Source: Loigolactobacillus binensis
Lineage (GTDB): Bacteria; Bacillota; Bacilli; Lactobacillales; Lactobacillaceae
Assembly (NCBI RefSeq): GCF_005405165.1
Contig: NZ_BJDN01000008.1
Location: forward strand, 1 to 64,000
Reading direction: 5' to 3'
Length of the DNA: 64,000 nt
How positions within the stretch are numbered: the stretch's first letter is position 1; each line of letters starts with the position of its first letter. The notes under the pieces were generated by a model. The model had not been told where the DNA came from. It saw nothing but the letters and a program-made list of their open reading frames with translations, and searched no databases. The translations under genes and the position numbers were made by a program. Shown piece by piece: positions 40,860-49,095 of the stretch.

Positions 40860-41543
40860 ATGACGCCGATCAAGGAAGATTATTTAAAAATTATTTTTGA
40901 GCTAGGCGGCGCAAAAAAGGAAGTCTCAAATAAACAGATTTCATTAGCCTTAGGAATTGCCGCTGGCTCAGTCACCGAGATGGTCAACAAACTTAAAAAA
41001 GAAAAATTGGTGACACATAGGCCTTATCATGATATTGCTTTGACAAAGGCTGGATTAGATCAAGCAATTTTACTGATCCGCAAACATCGCCTCTGGGAAA
41101 CTTTTCTTGCTACTGATTTGGCTTTTGCCCTGGCAGATGTTCATCCTGAAGCTGAGGTTTTAGAACATGTGACTAGCCCTAAATTGCTAGCTCGGCTCGA
41201 TAAATTTCTTAATTATCCAAAACATTGTCCTCATGGTGGCGTCATTCCTGATCAAGACGGTCACTTTCAAGAAGAAAGCTATACCGTCTTAGCACAAATT
41301 CCTGATGGTCAAACGGTGACGATTGAACGTTTCATTGATGATCACGATCTATTGACCTATTTAGCGGATATCCAGCTAGCTTTAGAAACACAAGTCATTG
41401 TGATCAAGCATGAACCCTTTGACGGTCCAATCAGTGTTGCCACTCCTGCTGGCCAAGAATTTAATATTAGCTTTAAGGCCGCCCACAATATTTTCGTCAC
41501 TGATGAAAATGGCGCCTCACTAGAGCAAAATAAAAAAGCGTGA
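40860..41543 (+). CDS. mntR: DtxR/MntR family metal-dependent repressor
   Basis: A 227-residue regulator of the DtxR family. HTH residues 1-65 (KEDYLKIIFELGG, ISLALGIAAGSVTEMVNKLKKEKLV), dimerisation/metal domain 66-145 with AEVLEHVTSP and KHCPHGGVIP carrying the Cys/His/Glu ligands, and a C-terminal FeoA/SH3-like domain (about 150-225). The long form with FeoA domain responds to Mn2+ or Fe2+ to control metal uptake. ATG at 40860 matches the family N-terminus; AGGAG is 13 bases upstream and an in-frame GTG at 40848 lies too close to it, so the start is not certain. Confidence 0.88.
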   Translation: MTPIKEDYLKIIFELGGAKKEVSNKQISLALGIAAGSVTEMVNKLKKEKLVTHRPYHDIALTKAGLDQAILLIRKHRLWETFLATDLAFALADVHPEAEVLEHVTSPKLLARLDKFLNYPKHCPHGGVIPDQDGHFQEESYTVLAQIPDGQTVTIERFIDDHDLLTYLADIQLALETQVIVIKHEPFDGPISVATPAGQEFNISFKAAHNIFVTDENGASLEQNKKA

Positions 41544-41560
41544 GTATCACGCTTTTTTAT
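41530..41560. terminator. Bidirectional terminator between mntR and luxS
   Basis: AAAAAAGCGTGA/TCACGCTTTTTT stem with loop GTA; the mntR stop is within it. Confidence 0.9.
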
Positions 41561-41561
41561 T

Positions 41562-42047
41562 TTACAATGATTTTTCAACGACATGGCGTTCAAATGGATC
41601 TGAACTAATTCCTTCTTCAAGAATCTTCTTGCACCATTCTTTAGCGGAGAACAAAGAGTGATCACGGTAATTACCACAACTCGTGATGTCGGTACCCTGA
41701 ACATCATCCCACGTTGTTGGACCAGCAATGAATTCCAACGAGCCCTTCAAAGCAGCAGCAACATCTTCTGGCTTATGGCGACCCCATAAGATCAAATGGA
41801 AGCCTGTCCGACAACCAAATGGTGAACAGTCGATCACACCGTCTAAACGGTCACGCAACAAACCAGCCAGCATATGTTCGATCGTATGTAACCCAGCAGT
41901 TGGAATCGCATTTTCGTTAGGTTGAACTAACCGCAGATCGTAGTTCTGAATTTCATCACCTTTAGCACCAGATTCCGTTGTAATTAAGCGAACATAGGGT
42001 GCTTTTACTTTAGTATGGTCTAAAGTAAAACTTTCAACTTTTGCCAT
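41562..42047 (-). CDS. luxS: S-ribosylhomocysteine lyase LuxS
   Basis: A 161-residue metalloenzyme that converts S-ribosylhomocysteine to homocysteine and the autoinducer-2 precursor DPD. The metal ligands HTIEH (near residues 53-57) and Cys of TSCGNYRDH (near 126) are present, as is the catalytic Cys of [12 protein letters not shown] (near 84). ATG at 42047 is selected since GGAGG lies 8 bases upstream. No pfs gene is adjacent. A possible promoter is at 42094-42122. Confidence 0.97.
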   Translation of the reverse strand: MAKVESFTLDHTKVKAPYVRLITTESGAKGDEIQNYDLRLVQPNENAIPTAGLHTIEHMLAGLLRDRLDGVIDCSPFGCRTGFHLILWGRHKPEDVAAALKGSLEFIAGPTTWDDVQGTDITSCGNYRDHSLFSAKEWCKKILEEGISSDPFERHVVEKSL

Positions 42048-42093
42048 TTCCGATTCCTCCAATTAATTAATTGCGTAAAAATGCGCTAAATCC

Positions 42094-42122
42094 ATTGTAC
42101 TGCTAACCAGACCTTTTGGAAA
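42094..42122 (-). promoter_or_regulatory. Candidate luxS promoter
   Basis: Minus strand TTTCCA (42117-42122), 17-base spacer, TACAAT (42094-42099), 47 bases before luxS. Confidence 0.5.
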
Positions 42123-42199
42123 ATTACTAATTTAATTATTGCTTGAACGCGCTTAAAAAATCAGCACGGCCATAAACAATACTTTTAGAAAATAAGCGC

Positions 42200-42772
42200 C
42201 TAAATTTGTTGCATCAAGGCCGCTACTGCCCGTCCTCGCTGACTATAATGTGCTCGCTGAAGCGCCGGTAACTCGGCCAAAGTAGCACCTAACTCCGGAA
42301 TATACACTAAGCGATCAAACCCGCCACTTAACTGCCCTTGCTCTTGTAGGGCCACCTGAGCTGTCAGGCTTCCATGGGCGCGTACTAGGCGGTGCCCGAT
42401 TTGAAGGACTAAATAACTGTGCAACGTGATTTGACGCTGTGGATTATCACGCAGCCGCGCCAGCAAATAGGTATTGGCCGCTACTGCTTGTCGCGCTAAA
42501 GTACGGCCAGTATAAACACCAAATTCATTGGGAAAGGCAGCTAAATCAATTCCGGAATCATCACCTAGTACTGGTAATGACGTTAAAACCGCTACCTGAG
42601 CAGCCTTACTGGTTGCATTTTGCCAATAATCGCCACCTTCAAGCCCAAAAGGTATTGGTGCTAGTTGACTAGTGTAGCCCTGCAAGGAAATCGAATACTG
42701 GGCAAATAGTTGCTGCAACTCCGCCAATTTTCCCGCATTATGTGACGCCAGCAAAATCGGTTGCTCAAGCAT
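42200..42772 (-). CDS. HAM1/RdgB-family nucleotide pyrophosphatase homologue in the folate operon
   Basis: A 190-residue protein of the ITPase fold. Kept motifs: LLASHNAGKLAELQQL (N-terminal nucleotide loop, residues 7-22) and LGDDSGIDLAAFP (metal/catalytic Asp). Altered: GFGYDPxF of the standard enzymes is GGFDRLVY, SHRGxA is SQRGRA, and ETGxTFxxNA is EGGDYWQNA. It overlaps folC by 8 bases as the last gene of the folate operon. A proper RdgB is fused to RNase PH at 49096, so this paralogue probably has another substrate, perhaps 7,8-dihydroneopterin triphosphate. Confidence 0.85.
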   Translation of the reverse strand: MLEQPILLASHNAGKLAELQQLFAQYSISLQGYTSQLAPIPFGLEGGDYWQNATSKAAQVAVLTSLPVLGDDSGIDLAAFPNEFGVYTGRTLARQAVAANTYLLARLRDNPQRQITLHSYLVLQIGHRLVRAHGSLTAQVALQEQGQLSGGFDRLVYIPELGATLAELPALQRAHYSQRGRAVAALMQQI

Positions 42773-44066
42773 CTGGCAGCAACTCCTTCACTAAATAAAA
42801 AGAGCCAGTGACCACAATTAGATCTTGACTTGACGTCTGCTGTCGTGCAAGATGTAACGCCTGCTTGGGTTCAGGTTGAACTTTGATGATCAATTGCGGC
42901 GCTAACTGATGACAGACGGCCGCCAATTCAGCGGCCGGCAAAGCCCGCTGCGGATTATTAGGTGTTGTGATCACAACTTGCTGGGCTTGAGGTAGTAACA
43001 AAGTCAACATTTGCTGGTAATTCTTATCGCGCAACATCCCCAAAACCAAAGTCAAGCAGCGTTGAGGTCGTAAGCGCCGTAAAGTTGCTGTTAAAGCCTG
43101 AACACCATCGGGATTATGAGCACCATCAAGCAAAACCATGGGATGCTGACCAATCACTTGCAAACGACCAGGTAGAACGACCTTAGTCAAAGCCTGTCGG
43201 ATAACTGCAGGCGCTAAAGTTATTTGTTGCTGCAAGGCAGCCACCGCGGTTAAAACAGTTACTAAATTAGCCACTTGAAATTCCCCTGCCAAACTTAATT
43301 TAAGGTGGTGCCAATCAAATAATTCACACTTCAAACTGACCGTGATACCCGTCAAACTAAAACCTTCGATTTGCGTCGTCAAATGTTGTGCCTGCCACCA
43401 AGTAGCGTGATTTTGCTGTGCGGCTTGCTGTAAAACGTGCTCTGCTGCGGTAGCTTGCTGTGGGTAACTCACTACCGGTACCGTTGGCCGCATAATTTTG
43501 CTTTTGGTGGTAGCAATCGCCGTTAGCGTATTACCCAACAAGGCCATATGATCATACGCAATTTTGGTGAAAATAACTAAATTAGGCCGTTCCAAAGCAT
43601 TGGTAGCATCAAATTCGCCACCTAAACCAGTTTCGATCACTGCCCAATCAATCTGTTGTCGGCGAAAATACACCATCGCCAATACAAAATACCATTCAAA
43701 TTCAGACAAAGCTGCTGGCTGTAATTTTAGTTGTGCTAAAGCCTGCTTAACTTGGACAAAGACCGCTAAAAAATCAGCAGCAGGCAACGCCCGACCATCA
43801 ATCGTAATTTGTTCCAATGGACCACGTAAGGAGGGGCTCATAAACGCTCCGCTACGGTACCCGGCTGTAGTCAAAATAGTCCGTAACATTTGCGTAGTTG
43901 AGCCCTTGCCGTTAGTCCCTGCAATATGAATAATTTTAAACGTTTCTTCAGGATGGTCTAATTGAGCTAAAACCTGGCGTAACAAACCGACACGATCGCC
44001 GATTTCGTAAAGCATTCCTTGGGTCATTTCTGCCTGCGCGGCTTGAACCTGTGCTTGTATTGTCAT
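42765..44066 (-). CDS. folC: Folylpolyglutamate / dihydrofolate synthase
   Basis: A 433-residue Mur-ligase-fold enzyme that adds glutamate to dihydropteroate or folates. The ATP loop HIAGTNGKGSTTQML starts at residue 47, FMSPSLRGPLEQITIDGRALP follows, then VIETGLGGEFDATNAL, and the C-terminal domain begins near LPGRLQVIGQHPMVLLDGAHNPDGV. It overlaps folE by one base. Whether it also does the dihydrofolate synthase step cannot be told, but as the only FolC seen in an operon with FolP it is likely bifunctional. Confidence 0.93.
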   Translation of the reverse strand: MTIQAQVQAAQAEMTQGMLYEIGDRVGLLRQVLAQLDHPEETFKIIHIAGTNGKGSTTQMLRTILTTAGYRSGAFMSPSLRGPLEQITIDGRALPAADFLAVFVQVKQALAQLKLQPAALSEFEWYFVLAMVYFRRQQIDWAVIETGLGGEFDATNALERPNLVIFTKIAYDHMALLGNTLTAIATTKSKIMRPTVPVVSYPQQATAAEHVLQQAAQQNHATWWQAQHLTTQIEGFSLTGITVSLKCELFDWHHLKLSLAGEFQVANLVTVLTAVAALQQQITLAPAVIRQALTKVVLPGRLQVIGQHPMVLLDGAHNPDGVQALTATLRRLRPQRCLTLVLGMLRDKNYQQMLTLLLPQAQQVVITTPNNPQRALPAAELAAVCHQLAPQLIIKVQPEPKQALHLARQQTSSQDLIVVTGSFYLVKELLPDA

Positions 44067-44626
44067 CAGCGTAACCGCCGCTCAAATTCGGCGATTCGCC
44101 CTGGATCATTTAGATCGCCGGTAAACCGAGTTGTCACCGTTTGACTACCTGTTTTTTGGATTCCCCGCATCTCCATACACATGTGGCGGGCCTGTAATTC
44201 GACAGCGATTCCCTTAGGTTGCAAAATTCGCTGCAGTTCATCAACTAACTGCGAAGTCAGTCGTTCCTGAACATTAGGTTTGTGCGCGACATAATCGACT
44301 AAACGCGCAATTTTACTCAAACCAATGATCTGACCACCAGCCGGTAAATAAGCAATATGGGCAGTTCCAAAAAACGGTAATAAGTGATGCTCACACATGG
44401 AGTAGAAGGGAATATCCTTAACGACCACCATTTCCGTTTGGCTGTCGGTTTGAAATAACTTATAGTTAGTAAATTCAGGTTCCTGTAACGAGCTGAAAAC
44501 TTCAGCATACATTCGGGCAACCCGTTCTGGTGTTTCCAATAAACCAGCGCGTTGCGGATCTTCACCGACAGCAATCAAGATTTGTCTAACGGCCGCTGCG
44601 ATTTGTTGTTTCTGTTCATCATTCAT
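44066..44626 (-). CDS. folE: GTP cyclohydrolase I
   Basis: A 186-residue type IA enzyme that converts GTP to 7,8-dihydroneopterin triphosphate and formate. Motifs: zinc Cys/His in FYSMCEHHLLPFFG (near residues 75-88), GLSKIARLVDYVAHKPNVQERLTSQL, and the third zinc ligand region LQARHMCMEMRGIQK (near 145). Length and motifs are standard. It overlaps folK by four bases upstream and folC by one base downstream, so translation is coupled. Confidence 0.96.
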   Translation of the reverse strand: MNDEQKQQIAAAVRQILIAVGEDPQRAGLLETPERVARMYAEVFSSLQEPEFTNYKLFQTDSQTEMVVVKDIPFYSMCEHHLLPFFGTAHIAYLPAGGQIIGLSKIARLVDYVAHKPNVQERLTSQLVDELQRILQPKGIAVELQARHMCMEMRGIQKTGSQTVTTRFTGDLNDPGRIAEFERRLR

Positions 44627-45111
44627 AAACGCTCATCCTTAATTTTGGTTACCCGCTGAGCGGCTGGTAACGCCTGTAATAATTTTTTGACTTGTTGTCT
44701 TTTTTCCCCGGTCGTTATTTCTAGTAATGGCACTAATACAAAAGCGCGCCGGGCCATTTCTGGGTGCGGCAGAGTCAATTCAGCTGTTTGACTAACCACA
44801 TCATCGTACCACAAAATATCCAAGTCGATCGTGCGCGGTCCCCAATGAACTAAGCGCCGGCGCTTTTGAGCCTGTTCAATGGTGTGAATCCGTTGCAATA
44901 ATGCTAACGCCGTTAACTCGGTTTCCAAATAAACCGCACAATTATAAAAATCATCTTGGACTACCCCACCAACTGGTGCCGTTTCATAAATACTGGAAAT
45001 ACGCACGACCTGAATCTGCGGATCGGCCTGTAAAGCCGTAATGGCCTGCTGTAGCTGAACCTGACGATTTCCAATATTGGACCCAATACTTAAATAAGCC
45101 TGATGCATCAA
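44623..45111 (-). CDS. folK: 2-amino-4-hydroxy-6-hydroxymethyldihydropteridine pyrophosphokinase
   Basis: A 162-residue HPPK that transfers pyrophosphate from ATP to the pterin. Motifs: LSIGSNIGNRQVQLQQAI at the N-terminus, YETAPVGGVVQDDFYNCAV (near residues 44-62), and the catalytic block RRLVHWGPRTIDLDILWYDD (near 88-107) with LPHPEMARRAFVLVPLLEI. It overlaps folB and folE by four bases each. Confidence 0.96.
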   Translation of the reverse strand: MMHQAYLSIGSNIGNRQVQLQQAITALQADPQIQVVRISSIYETAPVGGVVQDDFYNCAVYLETELTALALLQRIHTIEQAQKRRRLVHWGPRTIDLDILWYDDVVSQTAELTLPHPEMARRAFVLVPLLEITTGEKRQQVKKLLQALPAAQRVTKIKDERL

Positions 45112-45467
45112 CGGCTCACCTGCACTTCAATTTCAACATTGTCAAAAATGCCGGCGATCGGCACACTATATTTGCGTACGCGTAATTGAACTTTTTCCAC
45201 CAAATGATACTGCGCCAAAATAGTTTGGCTGATTTGATTTGCCAAACTTTCAATTAATTGATATTGCCGCGTTTTGGCAATCTCAGTGATCGTTGTGTAA
45301 ACTTCAGCATAACTCACAGTTTGGCTTAATTTATCTTGAGTTCCCAACGTTTCGATTGGTACCGTCAACGCAACGTCAATTTCCAGGCGCTGCCCTAACC
45401 GATTTTCTTCTGGTAAAACCCCATTGTAAGTATAGACCTGAATATTATTAATTTTGATCAATCCCAT
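45108..45467 (-). CDS. folB: Dihydroneopterin aldolase
   Basis: A 119-residue enzyme that cleaves 7,8-dihydroneopterin to 6-hydroxymethyl-dihydropterin and glycolaldehyde. Motifs: GVLPEENRLGQRLEIDV (Glu22-type residue), TVSYAEVYTTI, LIESLANQIS and the catalytic Lys region VEKVQLRVRKYSVPI. ATG at 45467 is chosen (AGGGGG 7 bases upstream); the longer frame to 45509 has no ribosome site. It starts 10 bases after folP. Confidence 0.95.
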   Translation of the reverse strand: MGLIKINNIQVYTYNGVLPEENRLGQRLEIDVALTVPIETLGTQDKLSQTVSYAEVYTTITEIAKTRQYQLIESLANQISQTILAQYHLVEKVQLRVRKYSVPIAGIFDNVEIEVQVSR

Positions 45468-45477
45468 TATTATCCCC

Positions 45478-46578
45478 CTAACAGCTGAAACTGCGCTTGA
45501 TTTTATCAATAATACCTAGAGTATAACGCGTTTCAGCAATATCGTGGGCCCGCATAAAATTAACATCCAGTCCAACCGAATTAGCAAAAATCGCCATAGT
45601 GGGAACCAAGCGTTCTTCAACTGGTAAATTTAGTAGGGTGCCAATAAACCCCTTACGCGATGGCGCGATCAGGGTTGCGACGCCTAGATCATTAAATCGA
45701 TCCAATTCCCGTAATAACGTATACTCCTGCTCATAATTTTTACCATAAACTGAGCCCAAACCAACATCGATCATAATTTGTTGCTGTTGGATTCCATACT
45801 GCCCAGCAAAATCAATAGCTGTCGCAAAGTAATCGTGAATGTTTTGCACTAAATCACTATAATGATCACCAATCTGTGTGTGCATGATCACTAATCCTGC
45901 ATCGACTGCAGCGATGGCTTCTAGGATTCGCGGATCATCTTGCAACGCGTGCACATTGTTAATAATATCCGCACCAGCCGCCAATACCCCTTGAACGACT
46001 TCATATTTATAAGTATCGACTGCGATCGGTATGTCGATCACCGGCCGAATTGCTTTTAGAACTGGGATCACCCGCGCTAATTCTTCGACCGCAGTTAACT
46101 CCTGGTAACCTTTACGGGTTGACTGCCCACCTAATTCTAAAACGTCCGCACCTTGGGCCACCATTTCCTGTGCTCGCTTAATTGCCGCAGCTGGGGTAAA
46201 ATACCGGCCACCATCGTAAAATGAATCATCTGTAATATTTAAAATTCCGTAGACCTGAGTTTTATCTTGGGTAGCCAGGCGATAATGCCGTGCCTGGAAT
46301 AAATGACTTTGCTGTAGGCTGACGGCAACAGCACGTAAAGCAGCTAGATAATCAGTCGTCTCAACAATGGTTGGTACCCATTTATCCAAGTTCAATAAAC
46401 TATATTTGTCGACGATCAGTGTTTGCGCAGATAAATAAGTGATCTGCAAGGCGCGATTGATCTGCTGTGCCGCCGACGTTTTTGGTAGATCCTCATCCGC
46501 CGCTAACAAGATCAAAGTTGGTTTAAATAATTGCGCTGGTAAGGTTGTCGTTGCCAGCGATTGTTGTGTAAGTCGCAC
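45478..46578 (-). CDS. folP: Dihydropteroate synthase with N-terminal extension
   Basis: A 366-residue protein. The pterin-binding domain (about 108-366) has VYGILNITDDSFYDGG, GADVLELGGQSTRKGY, IPIAVDTYKYEVV, DIINNV and LIAPSRKGFIG. It joins p-aminobenzoate to the pterin pyrophosphate; this is the sulfonamide target. The first 107 residues are an extension absent from E. coli FolP but seen in some Gram-positives. The usual GGESTRPG is GGQSTRKG here. The start is GTG at 46578 with GGGGGGAG upstream; the frame to 46641 covers the promoter and is rejected. Confidence 0.92.
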   Translation of the reverse strand: MRLTQQSLATTTLPAQLFKPTLILLAADEDLPKTSAAQQINRALQITYLSAQTLIVDKYSLLNLDKWVPTIVETTDYLAALRAVAVSLQQSHLFQARHYRLATQDKTQVYGILNITDDSFYDGGRYFTPAAAIKRAQEMVAQGADVLELGGQSTRKGYQELTAVEELARVIPVLKAIRPVIDIPIAVDTYKYEVVQGVLAAGADIINNVHALQDDPRILEAIAAVDAGLVIMHTQIGDHYSDLVQNIHDYFATAIDFAGQYGIQQQQIMIDVGLGSVYGKNYEQEYTLLRELDRFNDLGVATLIAPSRKGFIGTLLNLPVEERLVPTMAIFANSVGLDVNFMRAHDIAETRYTLGIIDKIKRSFSC

Positions 46579-46612
46579 ACTTCTCCCCCCAATTATTAAA
46601 TTGATTAGCCCA

Positions 46613-46641
46613 ATCTTACCCAGAAAAAACGGAAGCGTCAA
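46613..46641 (-). promoter_or_regulatory. Promoter of the folate operon
   Basis: Minus strand TTGACG (46636-46641), 17-base spacer, TAAGAT (46613-46618), 35 bases before folP. Confidence 0.7.
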
Positions 46642-46670
46642 TAAAATATCCTAATACACCTTATGGTAAC

Positions 46671-46697
46671 AAAAAAAGGAGCAAAAACTGCTCCTTA
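46671..46697 (-). terminator. Terminator of the murI-rph-cbpB-dapH-dapL operon
   Basis: Minus strand AAGGAGC/GCTCCTT stem, loop AGTTTTT, followed by TTTTTTT. It lies between dapL and the folate promoter. Confidence 0.88.
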
Positions 46698-46706
46698 AAA
46701 GTCATG

Positions 46707-47846
46707 TTACACTTCTGCATCACGTTTTTTAAAATACGTGGTCATGGCGTAGATACCCTTTTCGATTGCGCCAACATGGGGTGCCAAATGTTCTGAATGT
46801 AGTTGGTAAGGTTGATCCACGCCTAACCAAAACATGGTCCCATGAATTTTAGAAATCAAAAAGCCAAAATCTTCACCCGTCATGGCAGGTTCCGTCTCAA
46901 CATATTCAATTGCCGGATCAGCCTGCATCGTCTGAATGAAAGCCGCTGTCGTTTTAGGATCATTTTCTACTGGGTAGTAGCCGCCTTGATGTAAGTCAAG
47001 GGCGACTTGGCAATCATAACTTAATGCAATACCTTCCGCAATGGTCCGTACACGTTGTTGGATATGTTGATTCATTACCTGAGTCAACGCCCGAATCGTG
47101 CCATCAATTTGAGCACTACCACTGATTACATTGCCGATCGTGCCGGCATGAAATTGGCCTAAAGTGACCACACCGCTTTCAATTGGATCAACATTGCGGC
47201 TAACAATGGTTTGAATTTGATTAACGAATTGCGCACCAGCCACCACCATATCGTTGGCTAGATGGGGATACGCCGCGTGACCGCTTTTACCGCTGAAATG
47301 AGCATGGATCTCACAAGTCCCAGCAAATAAAGTTCCTTGGCGACAACCAATCGCACCAGTGGGTAATTGGGGATTAATGTGTAAACCATAAAATTCATCT
47401 GGCCGCCACTCATCTAAGGCACCCATTTCGTAAAGACGTTTACCGCCGCTGGCATTCTCCTCAGCCGGTTGGAATAGGAATAACAAATTATTTTTCGGTT
47501 GCTGCTGAGCAAAATAATCCAGTAGACCTAAAGCAACCGTCATATGGATATCATGACCACAAGCGTGCATCATCCCCGGATGTTTAGACGCAAATGGTAA
47601 TCCTGTTTGTTCTTGAACCGGCAATGCGTCAATATCAGTTCGCCAGCCTAGCGTTTTGTGCGGTGCACGACCACTGACCAAAACTAAAGTTGCGGTTGCA
47701 ATCTTTTTGACAGTCAACCAAGTCTGCGGCAATTTTGTAATCACACTTAACAAATAAGCCTGCGTTTCAAACTCTTGTAACCCAATCTCTGGAATCTGGT
47801 GTAAATCTTGATAAATTTTTGTTAGTTCATCCGTTGTCATTGTCAT
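46707..47846 (-). CDS. dapL: N-acetyldiaminopimelate deacetylase
   Basis: A 379-residue M20-family amidohydrolase that removes the acetyl group from N-acetyl-LL-diaminopimelate in the lysine/peptidoglycan pathway. Motifs: LHQIPEIGLQEFET, GWRTDIDALPVQEQTG, MHACGHDIHMT (metal), QPAEENASGGK and the final LHSEHLAPHVGAIEKG. It follows dapH by 14 bases. The pair corresponds to B. subtilis ykuQ-ykuR, which supports the assignment over other amidohydrolases. The symbol follows that usage for N-acetyl-DAP deacetylase. Confidence 0.9.
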   Translation of the reverse strand: MTMTTDELTKIYQDLHQIPEIGLQEFETQAYLLSVITKLPQTWLTVKKIATATLVLVSGRAPHKTLGWRTDIDALPVQEQTGLPFASKHPGMMHACGHDIHMTVALGLLDYFAQQQPKNNLLFLFQPAEENASGGKRLYEMGALDEWRPDEFYGLHINPQLPTGAIGCRQGTLFAGTCEIHAHFSGKSGHAAYPHLANDMVVAGAQFVNQIQTIVSRNVDPIESGVVTLGQFHAGTIGNVISGSAQIDGTIRALTQVMNQHIQQRVRTIAEGIALSYDCQVALDLHQGGYYPVENDPKTTAAFIQTMQADPAIEYVETEPAMTGEDFGFLISKIHGTMFWLGVDQPYQLHSEHLAPHVGAIEKGIYAMTTYFKKRDAEV

Positions 47847-47860
47847 TTAATAGCCTCGGC

Positions 47861-48571
47861 TTATAACTGACGCAAAGCATCAAGAATTTCCGTTTTACTA
47901 CGCGTTTTATCATCAATATCCTTGATCTTACGGGCAGGAACGCCGGCAACAACAGTATGTGGGTCAACATCTTTTGTAACGATCGCACCTGCCGCAACAA
48001 CGGCGCCTTTACCGATTCGAACGCCTTCAAGAACAACCGCATTGGCACCGATCAAAACATCATCTTCAACCACAACTGGTTGCGCTGAAGGTGGTTCAAC
48101 TACACCGGCTAATACTGCACCAGCACCGATATGGGCATTTTTACCCACCGTTGCGCGGCCGCCGAGAACGGCGCCCATGTCGATCATTGATCCTTCACCG
48201 ATCACCGCACCAATATTGATTACTGCGCCCATCATAACCACCGCGTTATCATGGATCTCAACTTGATCACGAATAAAAGCGCCGGGTTCAATTCGCGCGT
48301 TAAATTGCTTTAAATCAACCATTGGTACTGCTGAATTACGCGCTGCGTTTTCAACATGGTATTCACTGATTGCTTTTTGATTTGCAGTCAGGAAGGGAGC
48401 TACGTCTGCCCAATCACCAAATAATACACCACTATGGGCCTCAAAAAAGGTTTGAATCGAACTAGGAATCGTCAATTGATCTAAGTGCCCCTTCACATAA
48501 ACCTTAACTGGGGTCTTCTTCTTTGCCTCACTAATGAAACGGATGATTTCTTTTGCATCCAAATCACGCAC
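47861..48571 (-). CDS. dapH: Tetrahydrodipicolinate N-acetyltransferase
   Basis: A 236-residue left-handed beta-helix acyltransferase that acetylates tetrahydrodipicolinate in DAP synthesis. The N-terminal domain (1-85) precedes hexapeptide repeats ([45 protein letters not shown], then [30 protein letters not shown]). GTG at 48571 gives the 236 residues typical of the family; the ATG four codons earlier is part of the ribosome site GGAGAGG. It sits between cbpB and dapL. Confidence 0.94.
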   Translation of the reverse strand: MRDLDAKEIIRFISEAKKKTPVKVYVKGHLDQLTIPSSIQTFFEAHSGVLFGDWADVAPFLTANQKAISEYHVENAARNSAVPMVDLKQFNARIEPGAFIRDQVEIHDNAVVMMGAVINIGAVIGEGSMIDMGAVLGGRATVGKNAHIGAGAVLAGVVEPPSAQPVVVEDDVLIGANAVVLEGVRIGKGAVVAAGAIVTKDVDPHTVVAGVPARKIKDIDDKTRSKTEILDALRQL

Positions 48572-48589
48572 GCACCTCTCCATAATTTA

Positions 48590-49060
48590 TCATTTTTCAC
48601 TCTCATTTAGCGGATAAACCTGATCAAAATTATGGGCTAAGTAATTCATACTTTTCATAATTTCCCGCCGCGTCACAATGCCCGTAAAATCACCTTCGTG
48701 ACTAACTACCGGTAGAAACGGATTATCCACTAATAAATGTAATATTAACTCAATATCGTATGGGTTTTCAACCGTTGGAACGTTTTTTTCGCAAACATCG
48801 CCGACACAAAGCTGATTTAATTGACTTAAATCAAAGTCATCACGGCCTAGCATGGTTTCCGTGATCATCGGTAACGAAATTAAACCAATAAATTTTGAAT
48901 CATTGGCTAAAACCGGAATTTTGGCGTAGCGTACCTTGGTCAGCACTAAAAACGCATGATTTAAATTATTATCCACTTGCACATTAGCAACTTTTTCAGC
49001 TGGAATTAAAAAGTGAGCTTTATTTTGTAATAGTATGTCCACAATTGGTTGACTGATCAA
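48590..49060 (-). CDS. cbpB: CBS-pair protein, c-di-AMP binding protein B type
   Basis: A 156-residue protein made of two CBS motifs: residues about 10-75 (LIPAEKVANVQVDNNLNHAFLVLTKVRYAKIPVLANDSKFIGLISLPMI) and 80-145 (CEKNVPTVENPYDIELILHLLVDNPFLPVVSHEGDFTGIVTRREIMKSMNYL). It matches YkuL/CbpB, which binds c-di-AMP and, in Listeria and Bacillus, when free activates the (p)ppGpp synthase Rel. The start is TTG, 8 bases after AAGGGGG. Its place in the dap operon links the sensor to wall-precursor supply. Confidence 0.85.
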   Translation of the reverse strand: MISQPIVDILLQNKAHFLIPAEKVANVQVDNNLNHAFLVLTKVRYAKIPVLANDSKFIGLISLPMITETMLGRDDFDLSQLNQLCVGDVCEKNVPTVENPYDIELILHLLVDNPFLPVVSHEGDFTGIVTRREIMKSMNYLAHNFDQVYPLNESEK

Positions 49061-49095
49061 TACAGCATCCCCCTTTTCAGAGTCGTTTAAGTCGT

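Noticed and set aside
42134..42199. Possible terminator of the folate operon (GCGCTTA...TAAGCGC around 38 bases)
   Set aside because: The stem is short for its loop and the T tract lies inside it, so I could not support a terminator.
47922..48266. Thr/Pro/Ala-rich plus-strand frame in dapH
   Set aside because: It is the complement of hexapeptide repeats of the left-handed beta helix; no ribosome site.
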